DNA of 64,000 nt from Lentisphaeria bacterium (GTDB lineage: Bacteria; Verrucomicrobiota; Lentisphaeria; Victivallales; Victivallaceae). Location of the stretch: contig CAAGDG010000142.1 of the NCBI GenBank assembly GCA_900768515.1, positions 1 to 64,000 on the forward strand. Reading direction: 5' to 3'. The notes below the pieces were generated by a model, which saw only the letters and a list, made by a program, of their open reading frames with translations, was not told where the DNA came from and did no database searches. Position 1 is the stretch's first letter. Every line of letters begins with the position of its first letter. Of this stretch, positions 52,404-61,485 are shown one piece after another. The position numbers and the translations under genes are program-made.

Positions 52404-54401
52404 TCAATTCCGGCTGAAGCGGAGCCAGAGATAACTGCGTTCGCCGGGAAGGGAGCAGCGGACCCGGGTGCCGCCGGCCGCCTCCCAGTCGCCGGTTCCG
52501 GCGAGGAGCTCGCACCGACCGTCCGCCGGGGAGAAGGGGAGCCGGAACTCATGTTCGGATTCCGGATCGAGATCGCGCAGCAGCAGGAGGTGGCAGAACG
52601 ACCCGTCCGGAGGAACGGCGAGAAAACCGCTGGTGGTGGTCCCGTCCGGGCACGGTCCGACCGGCAGCGTGACGCCGGAATAGAGTTCCTCCCGGTACTT
52701 CCGCCAGAGCGGAATGATCCGTTTGAGGTCGTTCCGGCAGCGCTCCGAGAGCGAACCAAGTTCACACCAGATCAGCGGCGAGGCCGCCATGACGGAGAAG
52801 AAGATCCAGTCCATCGGATAGAGACAGGGTGCGAGCGGATCGTTCCGGTACTTCTCCCGGTTGCGCTCCGGATTCAGACATTCGAAGCGGAGCCGGACCG
52901 GCGGAATCGCCCGGCTCAGCTGCCAGAGGTTCCGGAAGGTCGCGCTCGGCCACCAGCGGTGCCAGTCGCTGTAGCGGTTCTCGACGAAGAGCGTGCCGAA
53001 CTCCGGCATTCCGAAATAGCCGGGCCGGATCTCGGCGGTCACGTCGAGGTCGAAGACCAGCCGTCCTCCGGTCCGTTCCATCGCCTGTTCAAAGAAGCGG
53101 CGCAGATTCGCCTCGCCCCGGCGGGTCCGCGATTTGACGCCGTCGATCTTGATCCAGTCGACCCCGAACTCCCGTTCGAAGCGGCAGACAGTTTCAAGAT
53201 CCTTGTCGATGTTGGCGAAATCGTCGGAGGAGTCAGGCGAGAACCAGAGTCCGAGTCCGACCCCCAGCTCGCGGCCGCGCCGGACCAGGGGATCGAGTCC
53301 GTGCGGGAAACGCTCCGGATGGACCTGCCAGAAACCGGGGTTCGCGGAGTGATACCCCTCCCAGACGCCGCCCCCCGCCTCCGCCGCCCGGCTGGAATTG
53401 ACGGTCACACCGGCCTGCCAGCCGTCGTCGATCTGGCAGACGTCGATGCCGAGTTCGGCGGCGATGGCAATCTCGCCGAGCATGAAGTTTTCATTGAGCG
53501 CCTGATCGCGGTTGCGGTCCCCCCAGGTGTTGCTGAGGGCGACTCCGTCGCAGCCGGAGCGGAAACGGCGCAGGTCGCGCTGATAGCGCTGCAGTTCGCG
53601 GGTCGCGCCTTCGATTCCTCCGGAGTAGCCGATCACCGCCCACGGATAGCGGTCGCCGTGCAGGAAAAACCGTTCGGTATCCCATTCGAAGTCGACCTCG
53701 TCCGGCAGCGGACGGCGTTCCGGCAGCGGTGCGAGCTTGAGCAGAAGCACGCCGCTCCGGGTCAGCACATTTTCCACGCCGAAGAGCACTCCGCGCAGCC
53801 GGAGCGGTTCATTCACGGCGAGGCGCGTCTCAATGAGGGTCAGCAGATTGTCGTGGCAGTCGGTCTGGTCGGCGAAACGGTATTCGCGAAGCCGCAAATG
53901 CGGGGTGTCCGCCCGGAAACTCTCGCAGGCGGCTTCCCGCTCGACCGTGCAACCGGACCCGTTCCCGGGATCGACCTCCAGACCGGTCGGTCCGGCGGAA
54001 GTGCCGGAACCGGAAGCCGGAACCGACTCCGGTGCGGAAGAGAGACGTTCAACCGTGACCGCCGGGGTGTCCGCGGCGACCGCGAAGTGGCGGACAATTC
54101 GCCCGATGCCGGGAAGCGCGTATTCGAGAACCGCATGCAGAGCGGGAGCGCCGGTCCGGGTCAGCGGCGCCGGAAACGTCCGCCATCCGGCAGGTTCCAT
54201 TCCGGGTCCCTCCGCCGGCGCTCCGGCCAGAAACTCAGCGCCGTCCAGCGCGAGTGACAGCGGCACAAGGCCCTGTTCCGTAAGCTTCCAGCGCCGGACC
54301 AGCCGGCGGTTTCCGATCGTGACGATTCCGCCGTCGCAGTGCGCGAAGCAGCCGGCTGGAGCTGCGCCCGCGGGAGCGGCATCAGGAGAGAGCAGAGACA
54401 T
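52404..54401 (-). CDS. Alpha-galactosidase-like glycoside hydrolase (clan GH-D, GH36-like)
   Basis: 665 residues. The N-terminal beta domain (1-280) precedes a (beta/alpha)8 barrel with QIDDGWQ (323-329), GLWFSPDSS and DWIKIDGVKSR, where Asp420 is the likely nucleophile (family K-x-D pattern), and a C-terminal beta domain. The usual RFD acid/base segment is not obvious; FDLDVTAEIRPG (about 448-459) may replace it. No signal peptide, so cytoplasmic. It may be a divergent subfamily with another substrate. SD AAAGGTG precedes ATG 54401. Confidence 0.83.
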   Translation of the reverse strand: MSLLSPDAAPAGAAPAGCFAHCDGGIVTIGNRRLVRRWKLTEQGLVPLSLALDGAEFLAGAPAEGPGMEPAGWRTFPAPLTRTGAPALHAVLEYALPGIGRIVRHFAVAADTPAVTVERLSSAPESVPASGSGTSAGPTGLEVDPGNGSGCTVEREAACESFRADTPHLRLREYRFADQTDCHDNLLTLIETRLAVNEPLRLRGVLFGVENVLTRSGVLLLKLAPLPERRPLPDEVDFEWDTERFFLHGDRYPWAVIGYSGGIEGATRELQRYQRDLRRFRSGCDGVALSNTWGDRNRDQALNENFMLGEIAIAAELGIDVCQIDDGWQAGVTVNSSRAAEAGGGVWEGYHSANPGFWQVHPERFPHGLDPLVRRGRELGVGLGLWFSPDSSDDFANIDKDLETVCRFEREFGVDWIKIDGVKSRTRRGEANLRRFFEQAMERTGGRLVFDLDVTAEIRPGYFGMPEFGTLFVENRYSDWHRWWPSATFRNLWQLSRAIPPVRLRFECLNPERNREKYRNDPLAPCLYPMDWIFFSVMAASPLIWCELGSLSERCRNDLKRIIPLWRKYREELYSGVTLPVGPCPDGTTTSGFLAVPPDGSFCHLLLLRDLDPESEHEFRLPFSPADGRCELLAGTGDWEAAGGTRVRCSLPGERSYLWLRFSRN

Positions 54402-54448
54402 TCACATCACCTTTCCGAAAGGAGTCATTTCGATATCGCACTCCCCTT

Positions 54449-54477
54449 ACAATACCTTCACAGGCTTTCTTTTTCAA
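54449..54477 (-). promoter_or_regulatory. Promoter of the glycosidase gene
   Basis: Minus strand: TTGAAA (54477-54472), a 17 bp spacer and TATTGT (54454-54449). Confidence 0.5.
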
Positions 54478-54528
54478 TCATGCCGCCGGAACAGCGGCGG
54501 TTTTTGCGCTAAAAAACCCCCGCCCGGC

Positions 54529-54557
54529 TTGCGCCGGTTTCCGGGAACGGTTATATT
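54529..54557 (+). promoter_or_regulatory. Promoter of the Ank-FGE-LamG gene
   Basis: TTGCGC (54529-54534), a 17 bp spacer and TATATT (54552-54557), with AGGAGGGAG just before ATG 54581. Confidence 0.6.
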
Positions 54558-54580
54558 GTCAACAGGAGGGAGTCCAGAAA

Positions 54581-57253
54581 ATGCCGGACGTTCACCACAA
54601 AACCGAACCGTCCGCTCCGCGCGGACAGGCAAGTCTCCGCCGGAGAGGAACCGGTCCGGCTTCCCGCCGGATTGCGGCGGTGTTCGGCGCGTTCCTGCTC
54701 CTCGCTCCGGTCGCAGCCGCCGTACCGCCTTCCCCCGAAAACCCGACGGCGGCAGAAACCCGGAACGAAACCGACGTCCGGCTCGCGGAGGCGTTCCGCA
54801 GTCGGGATCGAAAAGCGCTGCGCGAGCTCTCCCGCACGGTTCCCCTCGACCGGCTCAACGCGCTGATTCCGCCGGAGGAGTGGACAGTGCTCTTTTCCGA
54901 GGCGGAAGCGACCGATTTTCTGCGCTTTCTCTTCTCGGGGTACTACACGCCTCACGCGGGACTCTTCCGGGCGCTGGCGCAGGCGGCTCCGCTGAATGAA
55001 GAACAGGCCGCGGCCGCCGACATGCTGCTGGACCTCGGGGCGGGAGTCGAACCGGACCGTTTTCCGGAACCCGTCCCCCCGGTATTCGCGCTCACCGTCG
55101 CGCTGGCCCGAAAAGGGATGTACACGGAGCGCGACCTCGCCTTCTGCCGGAAACTTCTCGACATCGGTTTCGGCGTCGACGAACCCGACGCTTCCGGCAT
55201 CACCCCCCGGGAGATGGCGGCCGCCCTCCCCGCCTGGCGGACCGAACTGCTCAAACTCGGGGCGAAACCGGGCCTGACCACCTTCTCGCCGAAAGCAGTG
55301 AAGCTCTACACCGCACTGCACCGGACACCTTTCGAGGGGATTTCCCCGGAAGAGATTCCGGACGAGGAAACCATCAACCGGCGCTGGCCGGACGGGGATC
55401 GCCCGCTCCTCTTCGCAATCGACCAGCTCAAAGAGTTCTCGCCGGCCCGGCTGGAGGCGGTCCGGCTGCTGCTGCGGGCGGGCGCGGATCCGAATCTCAC
55501 CGACCGCAAAGGGGGCGCGCTCCACCACCTCTTTGAGACCTCCCCCGACGCCCAGCTCATGCTGCTGCCCGAACTTCTGAAGGCGGGGGCGGATGTCAAC
55601 GATCCCGGTCCCGGGAGGGAGGCCCCGGTCTTTACACTGTTCCGCAATTCACTCACCATCAATCAGAAGCGTTTGATTCTCCGGCTGCTGCTCAGCCAGT
55701 CCCTCGACCTCTCCGTCCGTTCCGCGGCAGGTGAGGAGATCGCGGCGGCCGCCCCCCCAGCTCTCCGGGGACTGCTGCAAAGGCACAGCGCGGCGGCCAC
55801 CGAAAAACTCCGCAAAGAAGCGCTGCCGCGAACGGCCGGCGAACGGAGAAGTTTTACGGCTTCGGGCGTGACGTTTCATCTGCGCTCCTGCCCGCCGGGG
55901 AGCTTCACGATGGGGAGCGCCCCGGGGACGCCGGGACGGCGCAACGACGAACCGCTCCATCCGGTCGAACTGACCTACGGCTACTGGCTCGGCGAAACAG
56001 AGGTCTCCCAGCAGTTCTACAAGGCGCTCACCGGAAAGAACCCCTCCCGCTGGCAGTCACCCGGGGCGCCGGTCGAACAGGTCAGCTGGGATGAGGCGAT
56101 GGCGTTCTGCGAAAAACTCAATTCCGCGCTCCAGTCGGAGCTTCCGACCGGATACGCGTTCCGGCTGCCGACCGAGGCGGAGTGGGAGTATGCGGCCCGA
56201 GCCGGGGAGTCGTTCCGCTTCAGCGGTTCCGACGACTACCGGGAGGTGGCTGTCATCGGAACGCCCCCGGCGGAAAGCGGGACACGAAAACCGAACAAGT
56301 GGGGCTTTTTCGACCTCTCCGGCAACGTGGCGGAGTGGTGTTTCGATCCGCCCTCCCCCTACGGCGGCGGACGGGAGACGGCGGTCGACCCGGTCGGAAC
56401 CGGCAGAAGCGACCGCCGGATCCACCGCGGCGGAAGCGTTTTCGACACCGGGCAGAACGGGGCGGAACTGCGGACCGCCGCGCGCCGGTCCGAACACCGG
56501 AAACAGCGGCAGTACAAGCTCGGATTCCGGATCGCGCTGGCCCCGGAGCTGAAACCCGGCGGGGAGTTCCGGAAGGCCGATTCTCCGGAGGAGCGGTTCG
56601 CGCAGCCGGAATCGGAGTACGCCTACGCCTTCCCGGAACGGGGCCGGAACGGCGGGATCGCGTTCCGGCTGAACCCGGAGACATTTTCCGACGGAGCGAC
56701 CTGTTCGGTCTGGGTCCGGCCCGGAACCGTCTCCGCGGCAAATCAGACCATCTTCCGGATGCGGTCAGCGTCCGGGGAGGTCCGGCGGCTCGCGGTCGGC
56801 GGAGCGAACCTCGGATTCCTCTTCTGGGAGGAGAGCGCCGACACCCCGCGCGGGGTGGTGGGCCACTCCCCGCTTCCGGCGGACCGGTGGAGCAATGTGG
56901 TTCTGACGATGGATGACGCGACCTTTGCCGTCTACTGCAACGGGAGCCTGGTTTGTTCCGGCCGATTCCAGAATCCCGGTTTGTTCCGGCCGGAAGAGTT
57001 CTGTGTGGGGAGCAACTCCACCGATGAGCGTCCGGAGAAATCTCCTGCCCGGTTTACGGGAGAGATCACCGACGTGGCGCTCTGGAACCGCGCCCTGGCC
57101 CCGACGGAGATTCAGCCGGACTCCCAGCGGAAAATCCGTACCGGACTGCTCGGTTGCTGGGGCTTCTCCCGCGGACAGTTCAACGCGGCCGGCGGCGGCA
57201 CGCTCCGCGCGACGACGATCGGCAATCCGACCACCGTCCGGGTCCGGAGGTGA
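54581..57253 (+). CDS. Exported protein with ankyrin-like repeats, an FGE/SUMF1 domain and a LamG domain
   Basis: 890 residues. A basic N-terminus and a hydrophobic stretch (about 30-47, RIAAVFGAFLLLAPVAAA) suggest export. Residues 60-420 hold ankyrin-like units (LLLRAGADPNLTDRKGG; LLKAGADVND). Residues about 427-655 are an FGE-sulfatase fold (GSFTMGSAPGTPGRRNDE, VSWDEAMAFCEKL, RLPTEAEWEYAARAG, GNVAEWCFD, HRGGSVFD). The region where FGE has its catalytic Cys reads LRTAARRSEH without Cys, so formylglycine formation is unlikely. About 680-885 form a LamG/concanavalin-like domain (VWVRPGTVSAANQTIF; YCNGSLVCSG). A lipoprotein gene follows. Confidence 0.87.
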   Translation: MPDVHHKTEPSAPRGQASLRRRGTGPASRRIAAVFGAFLLLAPVAAAVPPSPENPTAAETRNETDVRLAEAFRSRDRKALRELSRTVPLDRLNALIPPEEWTVLFSEAEATDFLRFLFSGYYTPHAGLFRALAQAAPLNEEQAAAADMLLDLGAGVEPDRFPEPVPPVFALTVALARKGMYTERDLAFCRKLLDIGFGVDEPDASGITPREMAAALPAWRTELLKLGAKPGLTTFSPKAVKLYTALHRTPFEGISPEEIPDEETINRRWPDGDRPLLFAIDQLKEFSPARLEAVRLLLRAGADPNLTDRKGGALHHLFETSPDAQLMLLPELLKAGADVNDPGPGREAPVFTLFRNSLTINQKRLILRLLLSQSLDLSVRSAAGEEIAAAAPPALRGLLQRHSAAATEKLRKEALPRTAGERRSFTASGVTFHLRSCPPGSFTMGSAPGTPGRRNDEPLHPVELTYGYWLGETEVSQQFYKALTGKNPSRWQSPGAPVEQVSWDEAMAFCEKLNSALQSELPTGYAFRLPTEAEWEYAARAGESFRFSGSDDYREVAVIGTPPAESGTRKPNKWGFFDLSGNVAEWCFDPPSPYGGGRETAVDPVGTGRSDRRIHRGGSVFDTGQNGAELRTAARRSEHRKQRQYKLGFRIALAPELKPGGEFRKADSPEERFAQPESEYAYAFPERGRNGGIAFRLNPETFSDGATCSVWVRPGTVSAANQTIFRMRSASGEVRRLAVGGANLGFLFWEESADTPRGVVGHSPLPADRWSNVVLTMDDATFAVYCNGSLVCSGRFQNPGLFRPEEFCVGSNSTDERPEKSPARFTGEITDVALWNRALAPTEIQPDSQRKIRTGLLGCWGFSRGQFNAAGGGTLRATTIGNPTTVRVRR

Positions 57254-57338
57254 TCCCGCGCCGGAAAACTCCGGAACTCCTCCCCGACAGGACCGACGAG
57301 GTCCGCCATCGGGACCGGGCGGAAAGAAAGGATGCAAA

Positions 57339-57821
57339 ATGGGAAACCGGCAGCTTCTTTTCTCTCTCACAACAGCAGTGCTCCTCCTGAGCGGCTGCAA
57401 CGGAATCGTCAGACACAAGACGCTGGGGTTCCGGAAGAGCGCAACGGTGGAATTCTGCCGCCGCTCCCCGGTCTGGCTCTCTCCGGCGGCGGCGGTCGGC
57501 GGCGTTGCCGTGGACCTGCCGGTCGCCGCACTGGACACCGCGGCCAATCCCTTCTGCGCCCTCTGCCTGATCGCCCGCGGACCCGACCCCCGCGCGGAAT
57601 TCGACGCCCGGAACCTCCTCTTCCTGCCGCTCTGGGTCTGGACACTGCCGATCGGGATGGCGGCACTTCCGTTTCTGCCGGAGGAGAGTTACCGGGAACT
57701 TTTCGGAAACGGGAGCGCCCTGTGGGAGACGCCGCCACCGGAACAGAAGCCGGAACCATCTCCGCTCCCCGCCGACGGTCGAGAAGCCTCCGCCGCCGCG
57801 CCGGTTCAGGATCTCCGATAA
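57339..57821 (+). CDS. Small lipoprotein of unknown function
   Basis: 160 residues. Signal peptide II: MGNRQLLFSLTTAVLLLSGC, with the lipid-modified Cys20. A second hydrophobic part (LLFLPLWVWTLPIGMAALPF) is near residues 89-108 and the tail is Pro-rich. The pattern of YceK-type lipoproteins (Pst/Val-Asp-Leu-Pro then Asp-Thr, here VDLPVAALDTAANPF) is faintly present. It overlaps comF by 16 bp at the convergent ends. ATG 57339 is chosen by AAAGGA spacing. Confidence 0.8.
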   Translation: MGNRQLLFSLTTAVLLLSGCNGIVRHKTLGFRKSATVEFCRRSPVWLSPAAAVGGVAVDLPVAALDTAANPFCALCLIARGPDPRAEFDARNLLFLPLWVWTLPIGMAALPFLPEESYRELFGNGSALWETPPPEQKPEPSPLPADGREASAAAPVQDLR

Positions 57822-58537
57822 CGCGGTGTCCGGGCGATGGTCACAACGAAGATCGGTCCGCAGCCGGCCGCACGCAGGACTTTCGCCGCGGCGGTCAGCG
57901 TGGCGCCGGTGGTGAAAACATCGTCCACCAGCAGCACCGTCCGGCCGGTCACCGCGTCCGGATCGCGCACGGCAAAGGCGCCGCGGGGATTCCGGGCGCG
58001 CTGTTCGCGGCGCAGTCCGGCCTGCCTCCGGGTCCGTTTCCGCCGCCGAAGCGCGTTCCGGCACGGAATCCCGAGTTCAGCGGCAAGGCGCTCCCCGAAA
58101 AGTCCCGCCTGATTGTAGGAACGCCGCCACAATCGGGTCCAGTGCAGCGGCACCGGAACCACCAGATCCGCCCGGAACCGCGCCTCCCGCAACGCCTCCG
58201 CAGCCAGCGCGCCGAACGGACGCGCCAGTTCCGGTCTTCCATGGAATTTGAAATCGTGCACCAGTTCGCGGGCCGCGCCGGTGTATTCGAAAAGCGTGAC
58301 GGCGCCGTTCCAGGGTCTCTCCTCCGCCTCCGCCAGACAGGCGGAACATTGCGCGAGCACCCCGTCGAGCGCTCCGCCGCAGCCGGGGCACCGCGGCCCG
58401 GCGGGAATCCGGGAAAGCTCCGCCAGACAGGCGGCACAGAAGCGGTTGGCGCCGCCACCGTCGCCGCGCCCGCAGCGCGGACAGGGCAGCAGATTGCAGG
58501 CCCGGGAGAAACGGCGCAGCAGTTCAAAAAACCCCAT
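57806..58537 (-). CDS. comF: ComF-family phosphoribosyltransferase-like protein
   Basis: 243 residues. An N-terminal zinc-ribbon region has paired Cys (CPRC 19-22, CAAC 34-37, CPGC 50-53, CSAC 64-67), then a PRTase fold: VVPVPLHWTRLWRRSYNQA and the PRPP loop VLLVDDVFTTGATL. ComF/GntX proteins take part in DNA uptake in competent bacteria, with unclear enzymatic role. The start overlaps yraN by 14 bp. Confidence 0.92.
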   Translation of the reverse strand: MGFFELLRRFSRACNLLPCPRCGRGDGGGANRFCAACLAELSRIPAGPRCPGCGGALDGVLAQCSACLAEAEERPWNGAVTLFEYTGAARELVHDFKFHGRPELARPFGALAAEALREARFRADLVVPVPLHWTRLWRRSYNQAGLFGERLAAELGIPCRNALRRRKRTRRQAGLRREQRARNPRGAFAVRDPDAVTGRTVLLVDDVFTTGATLTAAAKVLRAAGCGPIFVVTIARTPRYRRS

Positions 58538-58940
58538 CGAACCGGTCCCCTCCGTTGTCGAGCGGCGGCAGATAGTCGCGGATCCGCCGGATCGAACGCG
58601 CGCCCCAGCGGCTCAAAACCACCTCGACCAGATCGAACCGGCAGCGCATCCGCGGCGACCCGATCATCCGCCAGTACCAGCGCGCAGCCCGGAAATTGCG
58701 CGCCCGCTGGCGCGGGGAAAGATTGTCGGCGGGCCGGTAGAACCCCTCGCGCCGCAAAGTCTTGACTTCGACGAACAGCAAAGTGGCGCCGTCGCGGGCG
58801 ACAATGTCCAGCTCTCCGGCCTTCACCCGGAAGTTCCGGGTCAGGATCGCACACCCGTCGGCCTCCAGAAGCCGGACCGCGAGCGCCTCTCCGCGCCGTC
58901 CGGCCCGGAGGTGGGCGGCGCGGGCGCGGCCGATTCTCAC
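58524..58940 (-). CDS. yraN: UPF0102/YraN-family endonuclease-like protein
   Basis: 138 residues. Restriction-endonuclease-like fold: GRRGEALAVRLLEADGCAIL, the catalytic pattern GELDIVARDGATLLFVEVKT (ExD and ExK) and the RKxL-like region. Biological role unsettled; often near rnhB or DNA-uptake genes. Overlaps ispD by 4 bp and comF by 14 bp. Confidence 0.92.
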   Translation of the reverse strand: MRIGRARAAHLRAGRRGEALAVRLLEADGCAILTRNFRVKAGELDIVARDGATLLFVEVKTLRREGFYRPADNLSPRQRARNFRAARWYWRMIGSPRMRCRFDLVEVVLSRWGARSIRRIRDYLPPLDNGGDRFDGVF

Positions 58941-59620
58941 GAACCGGACTCCCCGATGAGAAGTTTCAACAGAGACAGGTCCCCGGGATAGGTGATCTTC
59001 CGGTTCTCCCGGGGATTGTGAACCATCCGGCAGGAATATCCGGCCAGCTCCATCATACCGGCATCATCGGTAGTTTCCGCGTCGGGATGGGAGGAATAAG
59101 CCTGCCGCAGCCGGACCAGGTCGAACACCTGCGGAGTTTCCACCCGCCAGAGCCCTTCCCGTTCCACCGTCCCGGCCACCGCGCCGTCCGCGCCGGCGCG
59201 TTTCAACGTGTCGGTGACCGGTTTCCCGGGAATTGCGCCGCCGCAGCGGCGGGCGACGGCGAGGAGTTCCTCCAGCAGCGGCCCATCCGCCAGCGGCCGC
59301 GCCGCGTCGTGGACAGCCACAAATCCGCGCTCCAGACGGAGCGCATCCAGCCCGGACCGGACCGAGCGGGGACGAGTCTCCCCCCCCGCGGCGAACACCG
59401 CCTCGACCTCCGGCAGAAAACGCCGGCAGAGTTCCCGGTAATGTTCCACCCCGGCGGCCGGGGCGACCACCACCAGACACCCCGGAGCGGCCAGCGGCGC
59501 AAATGCCCGGACACTGTGCAGAAAGAGCGGCATTCCATCCAGTTCGCAGAGCAGTTTATCCCCGCCGAACCGCCGCGCCGAACCGCCGGCAACGATCACA
59601 ACGCCGAGATCTTCGTACAT
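58937..59620 (-). CDS. ispD: 2-C-methyl-D-erythritol 4-phosphate cytidylyltransferase
   Basis: 227 residues. Third enzyme of the MEP isoprenoid pathway: CTP plus MEP to CDP-ME. The nucleotide loop VIVAGGSARRFGGDK at the N-terminus, FVAVHDAARPLADG (substrate Asp) and VTDTLKRAG, then ETPQVFDLVRLRQAY. The rest of the pathway is elsewhere. It lies 47 bp after gatA. Confidence 0.95.
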   Translation of the reverse strand: MYEDLGVVIVAGGSARRFGGDKLLCELDGMPLFLHSVRAFAPLAAPGCLVVVAPAAGVEHYRELCRRFLPEVEAVFAAGGETRPRSVRSGLDALRLERGFVAVHDAARPLADGPLLEELLAVARRCGGAIPGKPVTDTLKRAGADGAVAGTVEREGLWRVETPQVFDLVRLRQAYSSHPDAETTDDAGMMELAGYSCRMVHNPRENRKITYPGDLSLLKLLIGESGS

Positions 59621-59667
59621 TTCAGACTCCCCGTTTCCGGAGTTCCGCCCCGGAGAGGCGGATCCGC

Positions 59668-61116
59668 TCAGGCGAGAAAGGCGTCCGCGGCCCGGAGCAG
59701 CCTCGCCTCCGCCAGCGCCGGAGCCAGGAACTGGACGCCGACCGGCATCCCGTTCTCACAGTCGACGCCGCCGGGAACGCTGATTCCGCAGTTGCCGGAG
59801 AGGTTGAGCGCGATCGTGAAGATGTCCGACAAATACATCTGCAGCGGATCGGACTTCTCTCCGAATTTGAAGGCGGAAGTCGGCGTGACCGGCGTCAGCA
59901 TCAGATCGCACTGCCGGAACGCCTCCTCAAAATCGCGGCGGATCAGCGTGCGCACCTTCTGGGCGCGCAGGTAGTAGGCGTCGTAATATCCGCTCGAAAG
60001 CACGTAAGTCCCGAGCAGAATCCGCCGCTGCACCTCCGGGCCGAATCCGGCTCCGCGCGACTTGAAATAGGTGTCGGTCAGATCGCGACCCTCCACCCGC
60101 TTTCCGTAGCGGATGCCGTCGAAACGGGCGAGGTTGGCGCTCGCTTCCGCGGTGGCGACAATGTAATAGACCGCGACCGCATACTTGGTATGGGGCAGCG
60201 AAACTTCGACCGGAACCGCTCCCTCGGCCCGGATCTTTTCGATCGCCTGCTGCATGACCTTCTCGACACCGGCCGAAAGTCCGGAGCCGGTAAAATACTC
60301 CTTCGGCAACCCGATCCGCATTCCCCGGAGCGCCCCCTTCGAGGAGCGGACCGCGTCGGCGAAGCCGCCGGCCGGTTCCGGAAGCGAAGTCGAATCCATC
60401 GGGTCAAACCCCGCGATCGCATCGAGCAGAATCCCGGCGTCGAGCACGTCGTGGGTCATCGGCCCGATCTGGTCGAGACTGGAGGCGAACGCCACCAGGC
60501 CGTAGCGGGAGACCCGCCCGTAGGTCGGCTTGAGCCCGACCACTCCGCAGAAGGCGGCCGGCTGACGGATCGAACCGCCGGTGTCGGACCCCAGCGCGGC
60601 CGGGGCGAACGACGCCGCGACACAGGCCGCAGAACCGCCCGAAGAGCCACCGGGGACCCGGTTCGGGTCGCGCGGGTTGCGGGTCTTCCGGAAAGCGCTG
60701 TTCTCACAGGAGGAGCCCATCGCGAACTCATCCATGTTCAACCGCCCGAACGGAATGAATCCCTTCGCCTTCAGCCGCGCCACCGCGGTTGAGTCGTAGG
60801 GAGAGATCACCGGTTCAAGAATCTTCGAAGCGCAGGAGCAGCTCTCTCCGGCGGTCACAATACAGTCTTTGATGCCGACTGGAATTCCATCGAATTCACT
60901 GAGCGCCTCCTTCCGGCGGCGGCGCTCGTCGGCGGCCAGCGCGGCGTCGAGCACGGCGGCGCGGTCGATCTTCAGGAAAGCGCCGATTTCGCCGTCCTCA
61001 CGGTCGATCCGGTCGAGATAACCGCGAACCAGTTCGCCGCAGGTGAACTCCCCGGCGGCCAGCGACGCGGCGATCCGGTGAATGGGCAGATCGGTCAGGT
61101 CAACGGTTCCCATCAA
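59668..61116 (-). CDS. gatA: Asp/Glu-tRNA amidotransferase subunit A
   Basis: 482 residues. Glutaminase subunit of GatCAB that converts Glu-tRNA-Gln and Asp-tRNA-Asn. Amidase-signature triad: Lys in VGIKDCIV, cis-Ser and Ser in GGSSGGSAACVAASFAPAAL, and LGSDTGGSIRQPAAFCGVVG. The 4 bp overlap with gatC shows coupling. gatB is not in this window. Confidence 0.97.
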   Translation of the reverse strand: MMGTVDLTDLPIHRIAASLAAGEFTCGELVRGYLDRIDREDGEIGAFLKIDRAAVLDAALAADERRRRKEALSEFDGIPVGIKDCIVTAGESCSCASKILEPVISPYDSTAVARLKAKGFIPFGRLNMDEFAMGSSCENSAFRKTRNPRDPNRVPGGSSGGSAACVAASFAPAALGSDTGGSIRQPAAFCGVVGLKPTYGRVSRYGLVAFASSLDQIGPMTHDVLDAGILLDAIAGFDPMDSTSLPEPAGGFADAVRSSKGALRGMRIGLPKEYFTGSGLSAGVEKVMQQAIEKIRAEGAVPVEVSLPHTKYAVAVYYIVATAEASANLARFDGIRYGKRVEGRDLTDTYFKSRGAGFGPEVQRRILLGTYVLSSGYYDAYYLRAQKVRTLIRRDFEEAFRQCDLMLTPVTPTSAFKFGEKSDPLQMYLSDIFTIALNLSGNCGISVPGGVDCENGMPVGVQFLAPALAEARLLRAADAFLA

Positions 61117-61421
61117 TTCATCCCCTCCCCGGGCAGCACCTGGGGCACCCGGATCAAATCTTCATTCATCAGCGCAGGGGCATTGGCCAGAAGGAGGGTG
61201 CGGTCGGCCGGCTCCCGGACCACGTCCTCGCGCCAGACGTTGGAGAGCGCCGCCGCGTGCGCGGTCGGTTCCACGCCCTCGACGTCGACCTCGCCGAGTT
61301 CGGCGATGTATCCGACGATGCTCTCAAGCTCCTTCTGAAGCTGAGCGGCCCGTTCCGGCGCGATTTCGAGCCGGGCAAGATTGGCCACATACGCGATATC
61401 GATATCGGTCTTTTCCATCAT
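61113..61421 (-). CDS. gatC: Asp/Glu-tRNA amidotransferase subunit C
   Basis: 102 residues, standard length. It stabilises GatA by wrapping around the GatA-GatB interface. VANLARLEIAPERAAQLQKE, then LGEVDVEGVEPTAHA and LRVP-type tail (LIRVPQVLPGEG). Its start is 64 bp after pfp. Confidence 0.96.
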   Translation of the reverse strand: MMEKTDIDIAYVANLARLEIAPERAAQLQKELESIVGYIAELGEVDVEGVEPTAHAAALSNVWREDVVREPADRTLLLANAPALMNEDLIRVPQVLPGEGMN

Positions 61422-61485
61422 CCCACCTTCCGTTCGCCGGACCGCCGGAGAACCGACGGCCCGGACAAATGCATCACGCCGGCAG

